From Afifella pfennigii DSM 17143 (GTDB lineage Bacteria > Pseudomonadota > Alphaproteobacteria > Rhizobiales > Afifellaceae), in NCBI RefSeq assembly GCF_000688515.1, contig NZ_JHZK01000007.1:96791-160790 (forward strand): a DNA stretch of 64,000 bases, given 5' to 3'. A model generated the notes under the pieces. The model had not been told where the DNA came from. It made no database searches and saw nothing but the letters and a program-made list of their open reading frames with translations. Both the position numbers and the translations under genes were made by a program. Positions 27,986 through 36,950 of this stretch are shown piece after piece (positions within the stretch are counted from its first letter, which is position 1; every line of letters begins with the position of its first letter).

Positions 27986-28090
27986 CGGCTGTGATGGCGC
28001 CGCCTTAGCGTTGAAGGCGCCGGCGAGCGCGCCAATTGCGCGTTCAAGCGAGGCATTCTGCCCAAGCGTCCGGCCCATGAAGGAGGAAAG

Positions 28091-28924
28091 ATGACCCTTA
28101 CCGTCTCCGCGAACGGCGCCGAAATCCCGGCCATCGGCTTCGGCACCTGGGAATTGCGCGGCGAGACCTGCCGACAGATGGTCACGCGCGCGCTCGATGC
28201 GGGCTACCGGCATATCGATACGGCGGCGATGTATGCCAACGAGCGTGAGGTGGGCGATGCCATCCGTGACCATGTCACCGCGCGCGAGGATATCTTCCTC
28301 ACCACCAAGGTCTGGTACACGGATGTCGGCGACGGGGCGCTGCAACGCTCCGCCGAAGCCAGCCTTGAGAAGCTCGGCATCGACAAGGTCGATCTTCTCC
28401 TCATCCATTGGCCGAGCCCGAGCGTGCCCTTCGACGAGCAGATAAGGGCGCTCTGCAAGGCGAGGCGGCAAGGACTTGCCGCCCATATCGGCATCTCCAA
28501 CTTCCCCTCCGACCTGGTGGAGGCGGCGATGCGGCATGCGAGCGAGCCGCTCGTCGCCAACCAGGTGGAGTATCATCCCTATCTCGACCAGCGTGCCGTC
28601 CACGCCGCCTGCCGCAAGCACGGGCTGGCGCTCGTCGCCTATTCGCCGATCGACCGCGGCCAGGTGCTGCAGGAAGCCGTCATCGAAGAGATCGCGGAGG
28701 AAAAGGAAAAGACGCCCGCCCAGATCGTCTTGCGCTGGCATATCCAGCAGGAAGGCGTCGTCGCCATTCCGCGCTCCTCCAGGGCGGAGCGCGTGGAAGA
28801 GAATATCGACATCCACGATTTCGCCTTGACGCCACAGGAGATGGGCCGCATCTCCGCCCTGGCGCGGCCCGACGGGCGGCGCATCGACCCGCAATGGGCG
28901 CCGCGCTGGGACGCGGCGGCCTAG
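28091..28924 (+). CDS. Aldo/keto reductase
   Basis: A 277-residue NADPH-dependent oxidoreductase of the AKR fold. The catalytic tetrad is visible as DAGYRHIDTAAMYANE (Asp, Tyr), FLTTKVWYTD (Lys) and LLLIHWPSP (His); IGISNFPSDLVEAA and IPRSSRAERVEENI are further signatures. It resembles 2,5-diketo-gluconate/methylglyoxal reductase types (AKR5), but the natural substrate cannot be read from sequence. A strong ribosome site, GAAGGAGGAAAG, precedes the ATG. It stands alone after the peroxidase terminator, with YdcF 48 bp downstream. Confidence 0.9.
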   Translation: MTLTVSANGAEIPAIGFGTWELRGETCRQMVTRALDAGYRHIDTAAMYANEREVGDAIRDHVTAREDIFLTTKVWYTDVGDGALQRSAEASLEKLGIDKVDLLLIHWPSPSVPFDEQIRALCKARRQGLAAHIGISNFPSDLVEAAMRHASEPLVANQVEYHPYLDQRAVHAACRKHGLALVAYSPIDRGQVLQEAVIEEIAEEKEKTPAQIVLRWHIQQEGVVAIPRSSRAERVEENIDIHDFALTPQEMGRISALARPDGRRIDPQWAPRWDAAA

Positions 28925-28972
28925 CATCGCGCGGCCTTGGCGAGCTAGCGTTCCGGAGATAAGCGGGAGGGC

Positions 28973-29779
28973 ATGTTCTTCGTCCTCTCCAAGGTCGGCG
29001 GCTTCTTTCTCGCCCCTTCCAATGCGCTCCTCATCCTCGCCTTCCTCGGGGCGGGACTGCTCATGCTACGCCTGCCTCGCCTTGGCGGGGCGGCACTCGC
29101 CCTCGCGCTTCTCGGCATTGCCGCCTGCGGCTGGGGGCCGCTCGCCAATTGGCTGATCCTGCCGCTGGAGAACCGCTTTCCCCGGCCGGCCGCCAGCGCC
29201 TCGCCGCCCGACGGCATCATCGTCTTGGGCGGGGCTCTCTCCGACCGGGTGAGCGCCTTGCGCGGTTCCGGGCTGGAAATGACGGAAGCGGGCGACCGGG
29301 TTCTGGCGATGATCAGCCTCGCCCAGGCCTTCCCGCAAGCGCGCATCGTCTTTTCCGGCGGCAGCGGCAGCCTCGTCTTCGCCAGCCCCGTCGCCGAAGC
29401 GGCGCTGGTGGGCGGGCTCGCCGAGAGCTTCGGCCTGGCGCCTGGGCGGGTGGAGGTGGAGAGCGGATCGCGCAACACCGCCGAGAACGCCGTCTTCTCG
29501 CGTGAGCTCGCCGCGCCGAAGCCGGGCGAGACCTGGTGGCTGGTGACCTCCGCCTATCATATGCCGCGCGCCATCGGCGCCTTCCGCGCCGCCGGGTTCA
29601 ATGTCACCGCCTATCCGGTCGATTACCGGGCCGCCGAGGACGATTGGTTCCTGCCCTTCCGCCGTATCGGCGAGGGATTGCAGCGCACCGATATCGCCTT
29701 TCGCGAATGGGTCGGGCTTCTCGCTTATCGCTTCACCGGCCGCATCGACACCCTGTTTCCGGGCCCCGAACCAGGCTAG
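28973..29779 (+). CDS. YdcF family (DUF218) membrane protein
   Basis: A 268-residue protein with two N-terminal helices (about 14-33 and 36-55) and a DUF218 domain on the periplasmic side. Conserved segments are DGIIVLGGAL, ARIVFSGGSGSL, VEVESGSRNTAENAVFS and WWLVTSAYHMPRAIGAFRAAGFNV. Family members such as ElyC and SanA affect envelope polymer synthesis in E. coli; the biochemical activity is not established. GGGAGGGC precedes the ATG at 28973. It converges with the EamA transporter, overlapping it by 4 bp. Confidence 0.87.
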   Translation: MFFVLSKVGGFFLAPSNALLILAFLGAGLLMLRLPRLGGAALALALLGIAACGWGPLANWLILPLENRFPRPAASASPPDGIIVLGGALSDRVSALRGSGLEMTEAGDRVLAMISLAQAFPQARIVFSGGSGSLVFASPVAEAALVGGLAESFGLAPGRVEVESGSRNTAENAVFSRELAAPKPGETWWLVTSAYHMPRAIGAFRAAGFNVTAYPVDYRAAEDDWFLPFRRIGEGLQRTDIAFREWVGLLAYRFTGRIDTLFPGPEPG

Positions 29780-30720
29780 CGGCTGGCAAGGCGGGCGACG
29801 AAGAAACCGGAAAGCACGAGAAGAAGCGCCAACGCCACGCTCGGCGAAACGCTCTCGCCGAGCGCCAGGGCGGAGATGAGGATGCCGGCGACCGGCATCA
29901 GATAGGAAGCGAGCGACATGAAGGAATAGCCGACGCTCGCCGCGATGTGGAAGCGCAGCACATAGGAAAGCCCGGTGCCGACGACGCCGAGCCACAGAAC
30001 GGCAAACAGCGTCATGCCGCTCAGCGGCTCGACCGGCGGCAGACCCCACCAAAGGGCGACCGGCACCAGAAAGAGAAACGCGCAGGCCAAATTGCCGAGC
30101 GCCATCGTTTCGCGTCCGACGCCTGGGACGTAGCGGATCATCGCCCCGGCCGCGACATAGCACAGATTGGCGCAGAAGACGGCGAGCTGAGCGGTGAGCT
30201 CGCGGCCGATACCGGAGAAGGCCTCCACCCCGATGATCGTGAGGACGCCGGAAAAGCCGAGGGCGACGCCGATGAGCTTCGGCCAGCTCAACCGGTCGTC
30301 GCGCGTGGTCAAATGGCTGACCACGAGCGCCAGGAAAGGCCCCGAGCCCATCAACAGCGAGGCGACGCCGGCGTCGATATATTGCTCGGCCCAGGCGATG
30401 AGGAAAAACGGCACGACCGTGTTGAGCGCCGCCATGGCGGCGAGCATCGCCCAGGTTCTTGTGCCCCGCGGCACGCCGGCGCCGATCATCTGCGTCCAGG
30501 CGAGCATGACGAGAAAGCCGATGCCGACCCTCAGCATGACCACCTCGACGGGCGCATAGGCCGTCACGGCGACCTTGATGGCGGGAAAGGCGGAGCCCCA
30601 GACGAAGCCGAGAAGCACGATGAGACCGAGATCGCCGAGGCCAGGCCGGCGGATGGGGGCGAGGCCTCCATTCGCGCGCCTTGCATCGAAATCCGTCGAA
30701 TCTGAATGCAGGCGGGACAT
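29776..30720 (-). CDS. EamA/DMT family transporter
   Basis: A 314-residue inner-membrane protein with ten predicted helices in two repeated EamA halves. The first half starts at LGLIVLLGFVWGSAFPAIKVAV and the second at LAVFCANLCYVAAGAMI. GVASLLMGSGPFLALVVSHL and ALALGESVSPSVALALLLVL are typical of the drug/metabolite transporter superfamily. Substrate is unknown. The ATG at 30720 gives a 30-residue cytoplasmic lead before the first helix. It is divergent from the mechanosensitive channel gene, about 117 bp away. Confidence 0.87.
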   Translation of the reverse strand: MSRLHSDSTDFDARRANGGLAPIRRPGLGDLGLIVLLGFVWGSAFPAIKVAVTAYAPVEVVMLRVGIGFLVMLAWTQMIGAGVPRGTRTWAMLAAMAALNTVVPFFLIAWAEQYIDAGVASLLMGSGPFLALVVSHLTTRDDRLSWPKLIGVALGFSGVLTIIGVEAFSGIGRELTAQLAVFCANLCYVAAGAMIRYVPGVGRETMALGNLACAFLFLVPVALWWGLPPVEPLSGMTLFAVLWLGVVGTGLSYVLRFHIAASVGYSFMSLASYLMPVAGILISALALGESVSPSVALALLLVLSGFFVARLASR

Positions 30721-30837
30721 GGCGGCGGGCTTCGGGTGTGCGGGCCTAGCGGAGGGCGGGCGAAGTTGCGGGCAGCGGATCGCCTTCGCCCCGGACGGCG
30801 TTAAAGTGTTTGCGTGCCGGAAGAAAGGGTCCAGGGC

Positions 30838-32199
30838 GTGGACTGGCTGACGGAAAGCGGGCTGACGAGCCTCCTCGGCGAGGCCGAAAGCGCCATCACG
30901 GATGGGCTGGAGCTCTTCTCCCGTCCCTGGCCGGCGATCCAGCTCATCCTCATCCTGGCGCTTTTCGCCGTCAGCATGTTCGCCGGCCACATGATCGAGA
31001 AGCGGCTGGAGCCGAGGGTGCGCGCCATCCGCGGCCAGCCGCGGCTGTTGCGCTTTGTGGCGCTTCTCCTGCGCCGCACGCGCTGGATCGTCTTCGCCGT
31101 GGCGCTGCTGGCGGTGTTGACCGTCATGCGCACGCTGACCTGGCCAAGCCGCAGCTATCTCATCGCCGTCGCCGCCTCGCTGGTCGGCGCCTGGGTGATC
31201 ATCTCCATCGTCGCCCGCCTCATCCGCAACCGTATCCTCGCCCGCGGCGTGGCGATCATCGCCTGGATCTATGTCGCGCTCAGGATCACCGGCCTTCTCG
31301 ACGAGGCGACGCTGCTTCTCGACACGGCCGCCATACAGCTCGGCAGCTTTCGGCTGTCGCTGCTCTTTCTCATCCAGGCGGGGCTGCTGCTTGGCGGCCT
31401 CCTATGGCTCGCCATCGTCTTCGGCAATTTCGTGGAGCAGCGCCTGGAGAAGGCGAGCGATCTCACGCCTACCTTGCGCGTGCTTCTCGGCAAGGTGGCG
31501 AAATTCGCCCTCATCGTCGCGGCCGGGGCGACCGCGCTGACGGCACTCGGCATCGACCTGACGGCGCTCACCGTCTTTTCCGGCGCGCTCGGCGTGGGCA
31601 TCGGCTTCGGTCTGCAGAAGGTGGTCTCCAACTTCATCTCCGGCATGATCATCCTGCTCGACAAGTCGATCAAACCGGGCGACACGATCTCGCTCGGCGA
31701 TACTTTCGGCTGGATACGCGAGCTGCGCGCGCGCTTCGTCTCTGTGGTGACCCGCGACGGCAAGGAGTTCCTCATTCCGAACGAGGATTTCATCACCCAG
31801 CAGGTGGTGAACTGGTCGTTCACCGATACGCTCATCCGCCTCGACGTGCATTTCGGCGTCGCCTATTCCTCCGATCCCCACGAGGTGAGCCGCCTCGCCA
31901 TCGAGGCGGCGAAGGAGGTGGAGCGTGTCCAGCCGGCGCCGCCACCGGTCTGCTGGCTCACCGGCTTCGGCGATTCCTCACTCAACTTCATCCTGCGCTT
32001 CTGGATCCGCGACCCGCAGAACGGCCTCACCAATGTGCGCGGCCAGGTGCTTCTGGCCTGTTGGGACGCCTTCAAGGACGCGGGCGTTTCGATCCCGTTC
32101 CCGCACCGCGAGGTCATTTTCCAGGGACCGCTTGAGGTGCGGGGCAAGGGGAGGGAGAGGAGCGCCCCGCAAGACCGGACAAACCCGCCCAAGCGCTAG
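30838..32199 (+). CDS. Mechanosensitive ion channel of the MscS family (GTG start)
   Basis: A 453-residue membrane protein. Several N-terminal helices come before the MscS pore helix and beta domain: FSGALGVGIGFGLQKVVSNFISGMIILLDK, then IKPGDTISLGDTFGWIRELRARFV and RDGKEFLIPNEDFITQQVVNWS, all diagnostic. Such channels open under membrane tension to release solutes. Two GTG starts are in frame, at 30814 and 30838; AAAGGG eight bases before the second favours it. The C-terminus is Arg/Lys-rich. A GC stem-loop without a T-tract lies just downstream (32232-32248). Confidence 0.9.
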   Translation: MDWLTESGLTSLLGEAESAITDGLELFSRPWPAIQLILILALFAVSMFAGHMIEKRLEPRVRAIRGQPRLLRFVALLLRRTRWIVFAVALLAVLTVMRTLTWPSRSYLIAVAASLVGAWVIISIVARLIRNRILARGVAIIAWIYVALRITGLLDEATLLLDTAAIQLGSFRLSLLFLIQAGLLLGGLLWLAIVFGNFVEQRLEKASDLTPTLRVLLGKVAKFALIVAAGATALTALGIDLTALTVFSGALGVGIGFGLQKVVSNFISGMIILLDKSIKPGDTISLGDTFGWIRELRARFVSVVTRDGKEFLIPNEDFITQQVVNWSFTDTLIRLDVHFGVAYSSDPHEVSRLAIEAAKEVERVQPAPPPVCWLTGFGDSSLNFILRFWIRDPQNGLTNVRGQVLLACWDAFKDAGVSIPFPHREVIFQGPLEVRGKGRERSAPQDRTNPPKR

Positions 32200-32722
32200 G
32201 CGATCGGCCCCAGCCGAGCGGTAGATGAGAGGGCCCGCCGCGCGGGCCGTTGAGGCATGTTCCGGCGCCATATCAGCCATGTCTTAAGGCATGTGCTCAC
32301 GGGCCTGATAGCGCTTGCCTTTCTCGCGCCGCATCGCCACATTCCGGCCGCCTGAAAGCCGCAAGGCTTAAGGCAGTCCTAACGGCGGGCGTATGTCGCC
32401 GAAGGGGTCGTCCATGGCTTGGTCTGTGCCATGGCGCGAGCTTCCGCGGACGGATCTTTGCTTTTCCCCAGCCTTCTTGGCGCAAATCGCGCCGGTCAAT
32501 CGAGGCGCTCCAGCGCTCGCGAAGGCGTCGGAAAAGGCGGGACACGACGCGGCTTGAACCTTCCAGGTTAAGGGAAGGTGAAGCTCCGGGGCCACATCAC
32601 GGCGGAAATGCGGCGTAATCGCGCATCTTCGACTTGAAGCGGCTCGTAACAGATTGTAATTTTTCGGTTGTTCAGGGGCACCTGAGGAGGGCCCTGGGGC
32701 AACCGGGGAAAAGGGGATTTCC
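32200..32722. other. 523-bp stretch without a recognised gene
   Basis: It holds a GC stem-loop after the channel gene (GGCCCG at 32232-32237 pairing with 32243-32248), the 8-mer CTTAAGGC twice (about 32284 and 32367), a perfect 7-bp inverted repeat (ACCTTCC at 32558-32564, GGAAGGT at 32573-32579), and a promoter-like sequence at 32634-32662. Frames of 80-130 codons exist on both strands, but their products are Arg/Pro/Ser-rich with no recognisable domain, so I do not call them. A small RNA here is possible but unproven. Confidence 0.6.
32634..32662 (+). promoter_or_regulatory. Candidate promoter for the 42-codon ORF
   Basis: TTGAAG at 32634-32639 and TAATTT at 32657-32662 are separated by 17 bp, a sigma-70-like layout in an AT-richer patch. 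Neither hexamer is perfect. It lies about 60 bp before the ORF start at 32723. Confidence 0.4.
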
Positions 32723-32851
32723 ATGCCCGACTTGAACGAGCCGTCCTGCTGGCGGGCGGCGGCGCTCACCTTTGCGGTCTGTGCTGGACTGCTGTTGGTG
32801 ATCTCTCTGATCGTCAGCGATGGTGCGACGGCGGTCGTCGCCGTTAGCTAA
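32723..32851 (+). CDS. 42-residue single-pass membrane protein (small ORF)
   Basis: This ORF encodes 42 residues: a short polar N-terminus (MPDLNEPSCWR), one hydrophobic helix (about residues 12-31, ALTFAVCAGLLLVISLIV) and a short tail. AAGGGG lies six bases before the ATG, a promoter-like sequence lies about 60 bp further up, and a strong terminator begins 21 bp after the stop. It therefore looks like a self-contained transcription unit. I do not recognise a family. Many bacteria have such small membrane proteins, often stress-linked. The case rests on layout and helix only, with no homology evidence. Confidence 0.6.
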   Translation: MPDLNEPSCWRAAALTFAVCAGLLLVISLIVSDGATAVVAVS

Positions 32852-32871
32852 CTCGTCCCAAAGGCACGTGG

Positions 32872-32910
32872 CGAAGGCGCGGGTCCCGCAAGGCCCGCGC
32901 CTTCGTTTTT
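32872..32910 (+). terminator. Strong Rho-independent terminator after the small ORF
   Basis: A perfect 12-bp stem, CGAAGGCGCGGG (32872-32883) with CCCGCGCCTTCG (32894-32905), encloses a 10-base loop and is followed by TTTTT (32906-32910). It is the clearest terminator in the window. Confidence 0.93.
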
Positions 32911-33006
32911 CGCCTCCCGCGCAGGTCGTCGCGCGGCAAGCCCCTGCGCCCGCTTTTCTTTCACATTCGCGAAAGGCTATGGTCCGGCGCGAAAACGGGA
33001 GGAAAC

Positions 33007-33456
33007 ATGGCGCAGCACATCGTCAAGGGATATCGACGGCTCCTTGAGGAGGCCGAGGCCAAGATCACCACGCTGTCGGCCGAAGATGCGATGGCGCGGC
33101 ACAAAGACGGCAGCGCCGTCCTCGTCGACCTGCGCGATATCCGCGAATTGCGGCGCGAAGGCCGCATACCCGGCGCCGAGCATTGTCCCCGCGGCATGCT
33201 GGAGTTCTGGATCGATCCGGAAAGCCCCTATCACAAGCCGGTTTTCGCGAAGGACAAGACCTTCATCTTCTTCTGCGCCGCCGGCTGGCGCTCGGCGCTG
33301 GCAGCCAGAACGGCGCAGGAGATGGGACTTTCGCCCGTCGCGCATATCGGCGGCGGCTTTGCCGCCTGGAAGACGGCCGGCGGCGAGGTGGAAACGCCGG
33401 AGCCCGGGAATGACAGGGCGCGCGCCACGCCAGCGCCCGGAGACGCCACCGCATGA
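33007..33456 (+). CDS. Rhodanese-like domain protein
   Basis: A 149-residue single rhodanese domain, a sulfurtransferase fold that carries persulfide on a cysteine. The active-site loop is [11 protein letters not shown] (Cys near residue 97); [28 protein letters not shown] and the C-terminal [12 protein letters not shown] are typical. About 20 residues at the N-terminus are helical and the C-terminal 20 are Pro/Ala-rich. GGGAGGAAAC precedes the ATG. The stop overlaps the next gene (ATGA), tying it to an acyl-CoA carboxylase subunit, an association I cannot explain from known pathways. Confidence 0.9.
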   Translation: MAQHIVKGYRRLLEEAEAKITTLSAEDAMARHKDGSAVLVDLRDIRELRREGRIPGAEHCPRGMLEFWIDPESPYHKPVFAKDKTFIFFCAAGWRSALAARTAQEMGLSPVAHIGGGFAAWKTAGGEVETPEPGNDRARATPAPGDATA

Positions 33457-35069
33457 GCCTCATCAGGGCCGGCCGGCCTGTCGCCGATCCCGAGGCCAAC
33501 GCTGCCGCCTGGGCCGAGCTGGTGGCGGCCTATCGGCGGCGCCGGCTCGAGGCGGCGCTGGGCGGGCCGGAACGCGCGCGCGAGCGCCATCTTTCCCGCG
33601 GCAAGCTGTTGCCGCGCGAGCGCGTGGCGCGGCTGCTCGACCCCGGCGCGCCGTTCCTGGAGCTATCGCCGCTCGCCGCCAACGGCATGTACGAGGACGC
33701 CATCCACGGCGCCGGCCTCATCACCGGCATCGGGCGCGTCTGCGGCCGCCTCGTCGTCATCGTCGCCAACGACGCGACCATCAAGGGCGGCACCTACTAC
33801 CCGATGACGGTGAAGAAGCATCTGCGCGCCCAGGAGATCGCGCTGCAGAACCGGCTCCCCTGCCTCTATCTGGTCGATTCGGGCGGCGCCAACCTGCCGC
33901 ACCAGACCGAGGTCTTTCCCGACCGGGAACATTTCGGGCGCATCTTCTACAATCAGGCGAACATGTCGGCGCAAGGCATTGCGCAGATTGCCGTCGTCAT
34001 GGGCTCCTGCACGGCGGGCGGGGCCTATGTGCCGGCCATGTCCGACGAGACGGTGATCGTGCGCGGCGCGGGCGCGGAAAGCCAGGGCACCATCTTTCTC
34101 GGTGGGCCGCCGCTGGTGAAGGCGGCGACCGGCGAGGTGGTCTCGGCGAGCGATCTCGGCGGGGCGGAAGTGCATGCCAAGAAATCGGGCGTTGCCGACC
34201 ATATGGCGGTCGATGATGCGCATGCGCTCGCCATTGCGCGCGAGATCGTCGCCCATCTCGGTGCGGCGCCGCGGCCCAATATCGACATCAAGCCGGCCTC
34301 AGAGCCCTTCTATCCGGCCGAGGAGCTGGAGCGCTTCGTGCCCGTCGACCTGAAGCAGCAATACGATGTGCGCACGGTGATCGCGCATCTCGTCGACGGC
34401 TCCAGATTCCAGGAGTTCAAGCCGCTCTACGGCACCAGCCTGGTGACGGGCTTTGCGCGTCTTGCCGGCGTGCCCATCGGCATTCTCGCCAATAACGGCA
34501 TCCTCTTCTCCGAATCGGCGCTGAAGGGGGCGCATTTCATCGAGCTCTGCGCGCAGCGGAAAATCCCGCTCCTCTTCCTGCAGAACATTACCGGCTTCAT
34601 GGTCGGCTCGGCCTACGAGGCGGGCGGCATCGCCAAGGACGGGGCGAAGCTGGTGACGGCCGTGGCGACGGCGGCGGTGCCGAAGATCACCGTCATCATC
34701 GGCGGCTCCTACGGCGCCGGCAATTACGGCATGTGCGGGCGCGCCTATTCCCCGCGCTTCCTTTTCGCCTGGCCGAATGCGCGCATCTCGGTGATGGGCG
34801 GCGAGCAGGCGGCCTCGGTGCTGGCGACCGTCAGGCGCGACAATCTGGAGGCGGAGGGCAAGGCCTGGAGCGCGGAAGAGGAGGAGGCCTTCAAGGCCCC
34901 GATCCGCGAGAAATACGAAGTGGAAGGCAATCCCTACTACGCCACGGCGCGGCTGTGGGACGACGGCATCATCCTTCCTTCCGAAACCCGGCAGGCCCTG
35001 GCGCTCGCCTTCCATGCCTGCCTTCAGGCGCCGGTCGAAGAGACGCGCTTCGGCGTCTTCCGCATGTAG
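33453..35069 (+). CDS. Acyl-CoA carboxylase beta subunit, methylcrotonyl-CoA carboxylase type
   Basis: A 538-residue carboxyltransferase that moves CO2 from biotin to an acyl-CoA. Two crotonase-like halves are visible: [38 protein letters not shown], then [46 protein letters not shown] and [17 protein letters not shown]. These fit the methylcrotonyl-CoA or geranyl-CoA type used in leucine or isoprenoid breakdown better than the propionyl-CoA type. No biotin-carrying alpha subunit, isovaleryl-CoA dehydrogenase or lyase gene is nearby. It is coupled to the rhodanese gene by a 4-bp overlap. Confidence 0.88.
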   Translation: MSLIRAGRPVADPEANAAAWAELVAAYRRRRLEAALGGPERARERHLSRGKLLPRERVARLLDPGAPFLELSPLAANGMYEDAIHGAGLITGIGRVCGRLVVIVANDATIKGGTYYPMTVKKHLRAQEIALQNRLPCLYLVDSGGANLPHQTEVFPDREHFGRIFYNQANMSAQGIAQIAVVMGSCTAGGAYVPAMSDETVIVRGAGAESQGTIFLGGPPLVKAATGEVVSASDLGGAEVHAKKSGVADHMAVDDAHALAIAREIVAHLGAAPRPNIDIKPASEPFYPAEELERFVPVDLKQQYDVRTVIAHLVDGSRFQEFKPLYGTSLVTGFARLAGVPIGILANNGILFSESALKGAHFIELCAQRKIPLLFLQNITGFMVGSAYEAGGIAKDGAKLVTAVATAAVPKITVIIGGSYGAGNYGMCGRAYSPRFLFAWPNARISVMGGEQAASVLATVRRDNLEAEGKAWSAEEEEAFKAPIREKYEVEGNPYYATARLWDDGIILPSETRQALALAFHACLQAPVEETRFGVFRM

Positions 35070-35142
35070 CCGCCGGCAAGGATCGCCCCCGCGCATGGCA
35101 GCTTCCGCGGCCTGGCGCTTGATCGGGCGGTCGGGGAAGCTA

Positions 35143-35165
35143 GGGTGCGCGCTCAACGCGCACCC
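35143..35165. promoter_or_regulatory. Perfect 9-bp stem-loop upstream of lpdA
   Basis: GGGTGCGCG (35143-35151) pairs with CGCGCACCC (35157-35165) around the loop CTCAA. No T-run follows. It lies 40 bp before the lpdA start, so it may be a 5' leader structure, a processing site or an operator. Confidence 0.6.
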
Positions 35166-35205
35166 CCGGAGCGGGCGTCGCGACTCAAAACAAGCGCGAG
35201 GCATA

Positions 35206-36642
35206 ATGGCGACCACCAATGCGAGCGAGAACGCCTATGACGTCATCGTCATCGGCGCGGGACCCGGCGGCTATGTGACGGCAATCCGCGCCGCGCAGCT
35301 CGGCTTCAAGACGGCGGTCGTGGAAGCGCGCCATCTCGGCGGCATCTGCCTCAACTGGGGCTGCATCCCGACCAAGGCGCTCCTGCGCTCCGCGGAAGTC
35401 TATCACCTGATGCAGCACGCCAAGGATTACGGGCTTTCGGCCGACAATGTCGGCTTCGACATCGGCGCCGTGGTCAAGCGCTCGCGCGGCGTCGCCGGCC
35501 AGCTCAGCCAGGGCGTCGGCTTTCTTCTCAAGAAGAACAAGGTCGACGTCATCTGGGGCTGGGCGAAGCTTTCCGGCAAGGGCGAGGTCACCGTCTCGCC
35601 GAGCGATGCGCCGACGCCGAAAGGCGCCAAGGGCAAGGGCACCTATGCGGCCAAGCACATCGTCGTCACGACCGGGACGAAGCCACGCGTCCTGCCGGGC
35701 GTGGAGCCGGACAAGAAGCTCGTCTGGACCTATTTCGAAGCGATGGTGCCGGAAAGGCTGCCGAAATCGCTGCTCGTCATCGGCTCGGGCGCCATCGGCA
35801 TCGAGTTCGCCTCCTTCTACCGCTCGCTCGGCTCGGAGGTGACGGTGGTAGAGGTGCTGCCGCAGATCCTGCCCGTTGAGGACGCGGAGATCGCCGCGCT
35901 GGCCCGAAAACGCTTCGAGAAGCAGGGCATCACCATCCATACGGAGGCCAAGGTCACCAAGGTGGAGAAGGGCGAGGACGAGGTGACCGCCACCATCGAG
36001 ACCAAGGACGGCAAGGGCCACAAGAAGAGCTTTGAGCGCGTCATCTCCGCCGTCGGCGTCGTCGGCAACGTGGAAGGTCTCGGCCTGGAGGAGATGGGGG
36101 TGAGGACGGAGCGCGGCCTCATCGTCACGGACGGCTACGGGCGTACCAACGTGGAGGGCATTTACGCCATCGGCGACGTTTCCGGGCCGCCGATGCTGGC
36201 TCATAAGGCCGAGCACGAGGGTGTCGTCTGCGTGGAGGCGATCAAGGGGCTGGCGCCGCATCCGATCGACAAGCTGAAAATCCCGGGCTGCACCTACTGC
36301 CAGCCGCAGGTGGCCTCGGTCGGCTTGACGGAGGCGAAGGCGAAGGAAGCGGGCCGGGAGATCCGCGTCGGCCGCTTTCCCTTCATCGGCAATGGCAAGG
36401 CGATCGCGCTCGGCGAGCCGGACGGTCTCGTCAAGACGGTTTTCGACGCCAAGACCGGCGAGCTCCTCGGCGCGCATATGATCGGCGCGGAAGTGACGGA
36501 GCTCATCCAGGGCTTCGTCATCGCCATGAACCTGGAGACCACCGAGGAAGAGCTGATGCACACCATCTTCCCGCATCCGACCCTGTCAGAGACGATGCAC
36601 GAAAGCGTGCTTGACGCCTATGGGAAGGTTATACACGTATGA
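35206..36642 (+). CDS. lpdA: Dihydrolipoyl dehydrogenase (E3)
   Basis: A 478-residue flavoenzyme that reoxidises dihydrolipoamide in 2-oxo acid dehydrogenase complexes. The FAD site is VIVIGAGPGGYVTAIRAAQLG, the redox disulfide GGICLNWGCIPTKALL, the NAD site LLVIGSGAIGIEFA, and the C-terminal catalytic His lies in TIFPHPTLSETMHESV. In many Hyphomicrobiales this gene follows pdhA-pdhB-pdhC; here the E1 and E2 genes are absent and a carboxylase subunit precedes it. lipA follows two genes on, consistent with an E3 for the pyruvate complex. The ATG at 35206 follows GCGAGGCATA. Confidence 0.94.
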   Translation: MATTNASENAYDVIVIGAGPGGYVTAIRAAQLGFKTAVVEARHLGGICLNWGCIPTKALLRSAEVYHLMQHAKDYGLSADNVGFDIGAVVKRSRGVAGQLSQGVGFLLKKNKVDVIWGWAKLSGKGEVTVSPSDAPTPKGAKGKGTYAAKHIVVTTGTKPRVLPGVEPDKKLVWTYFEAMVPERLPKSLLVIGSGAIGIEFASFYRSLGSEVTVVEVLPQILPVEDAEIAALARKRFEKQGITIHTEAKVTKVEKGEDEVTATIETKDGKGHKKSFERVISAVGVVGNVEGLGLEEMGVRTERGLIVTDGYGRTNVEGIYAIGDVSGPPMLAHKAEHEGVVCVEAIKGLAPHPIDKLKIPGCTYCQPQVASVGLTEAKAKEAGREIRVGRFPFIGNGKAIALGEPDGLVKTVFDAKTGELLGAHMIGAEVTELIQGFVIAMNLETTEEELMHTIFPHPTLSETMHESVLDAYGKVIHV

Positions 36643-36686
36643 GGGCGGTCGGCACTGGGTGCTGAGCAAGCCAGAAGGAGAGCGGG

Positions 36687-36941
36687 ATGGCAGGCTTTGG
36701 TTGGATCATGACGATCATTATCGGCGGTCTTGCCGGTTGGATCGCCGAGAAGGTGATGAGCGCCGATCATGGCCTGATTACCAACATCATCCTTGGCATT
36801 CTTGGTGCGGTTCTGCTCAATGCGATTCTCGTCGGCCTCTTCGGCTCCACCCTCGGAGGCTTCATCGGTCAGCTCATCGTAGCGGCGATCGGTGCGAGCC
36901 TGCTCATTTTCCTCTGGCGCGCCATTCGCGAGCGCAGGTAG
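36687..36941 (+). CDS. GlsB/YeaQ/YmgE family stress-response membrane protein
   Basis: An 84-residue transglycosylase-associated protein with three predicted helices. The sequence IIIGGLAGWIAEKVM, then LITNIILGILGAVLLNAI and GGFIGQLIVAAIGASLLIF, is typical of the family, often induced by envelope or acid stress; mechanism is unknown. AAGGAG precedes the ATG. It sits between lpdA and lipA, 9 bp before the lipA TTG, and is likely on the same transcript. Codon use is less GC-extreme than its neighbours, as is common for small hydrophobic genes. Confidence 0.92.
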   Translation: MAGFGWIMTIIIGGLAGWIAEKVMSADHGLITNIILGILGAVLLNAILVGLFGSTLGGFIGQLIVAAIGASLLIFLWRAIRERR

Positions 36942-36950
36942 TTCCGACCC

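Noticed and set aside
32232..32248. GC stem-loop after the mechanosensitive channel gene as a terminator
   Set aside because: The six-pair stem has no T-tract after it, so a Rho-independent terminator cannot be supported; noted only as a hairpin.
32250..32618. A 122-codon plus-strand frame and overlapping minus-strand frames in the gene-poor region
   Set aside because: Composition is Arg/Pro/Ser-rich with no domain, no ribosome site and no hydrophobic pattern; high G+C makes such frames by chance.
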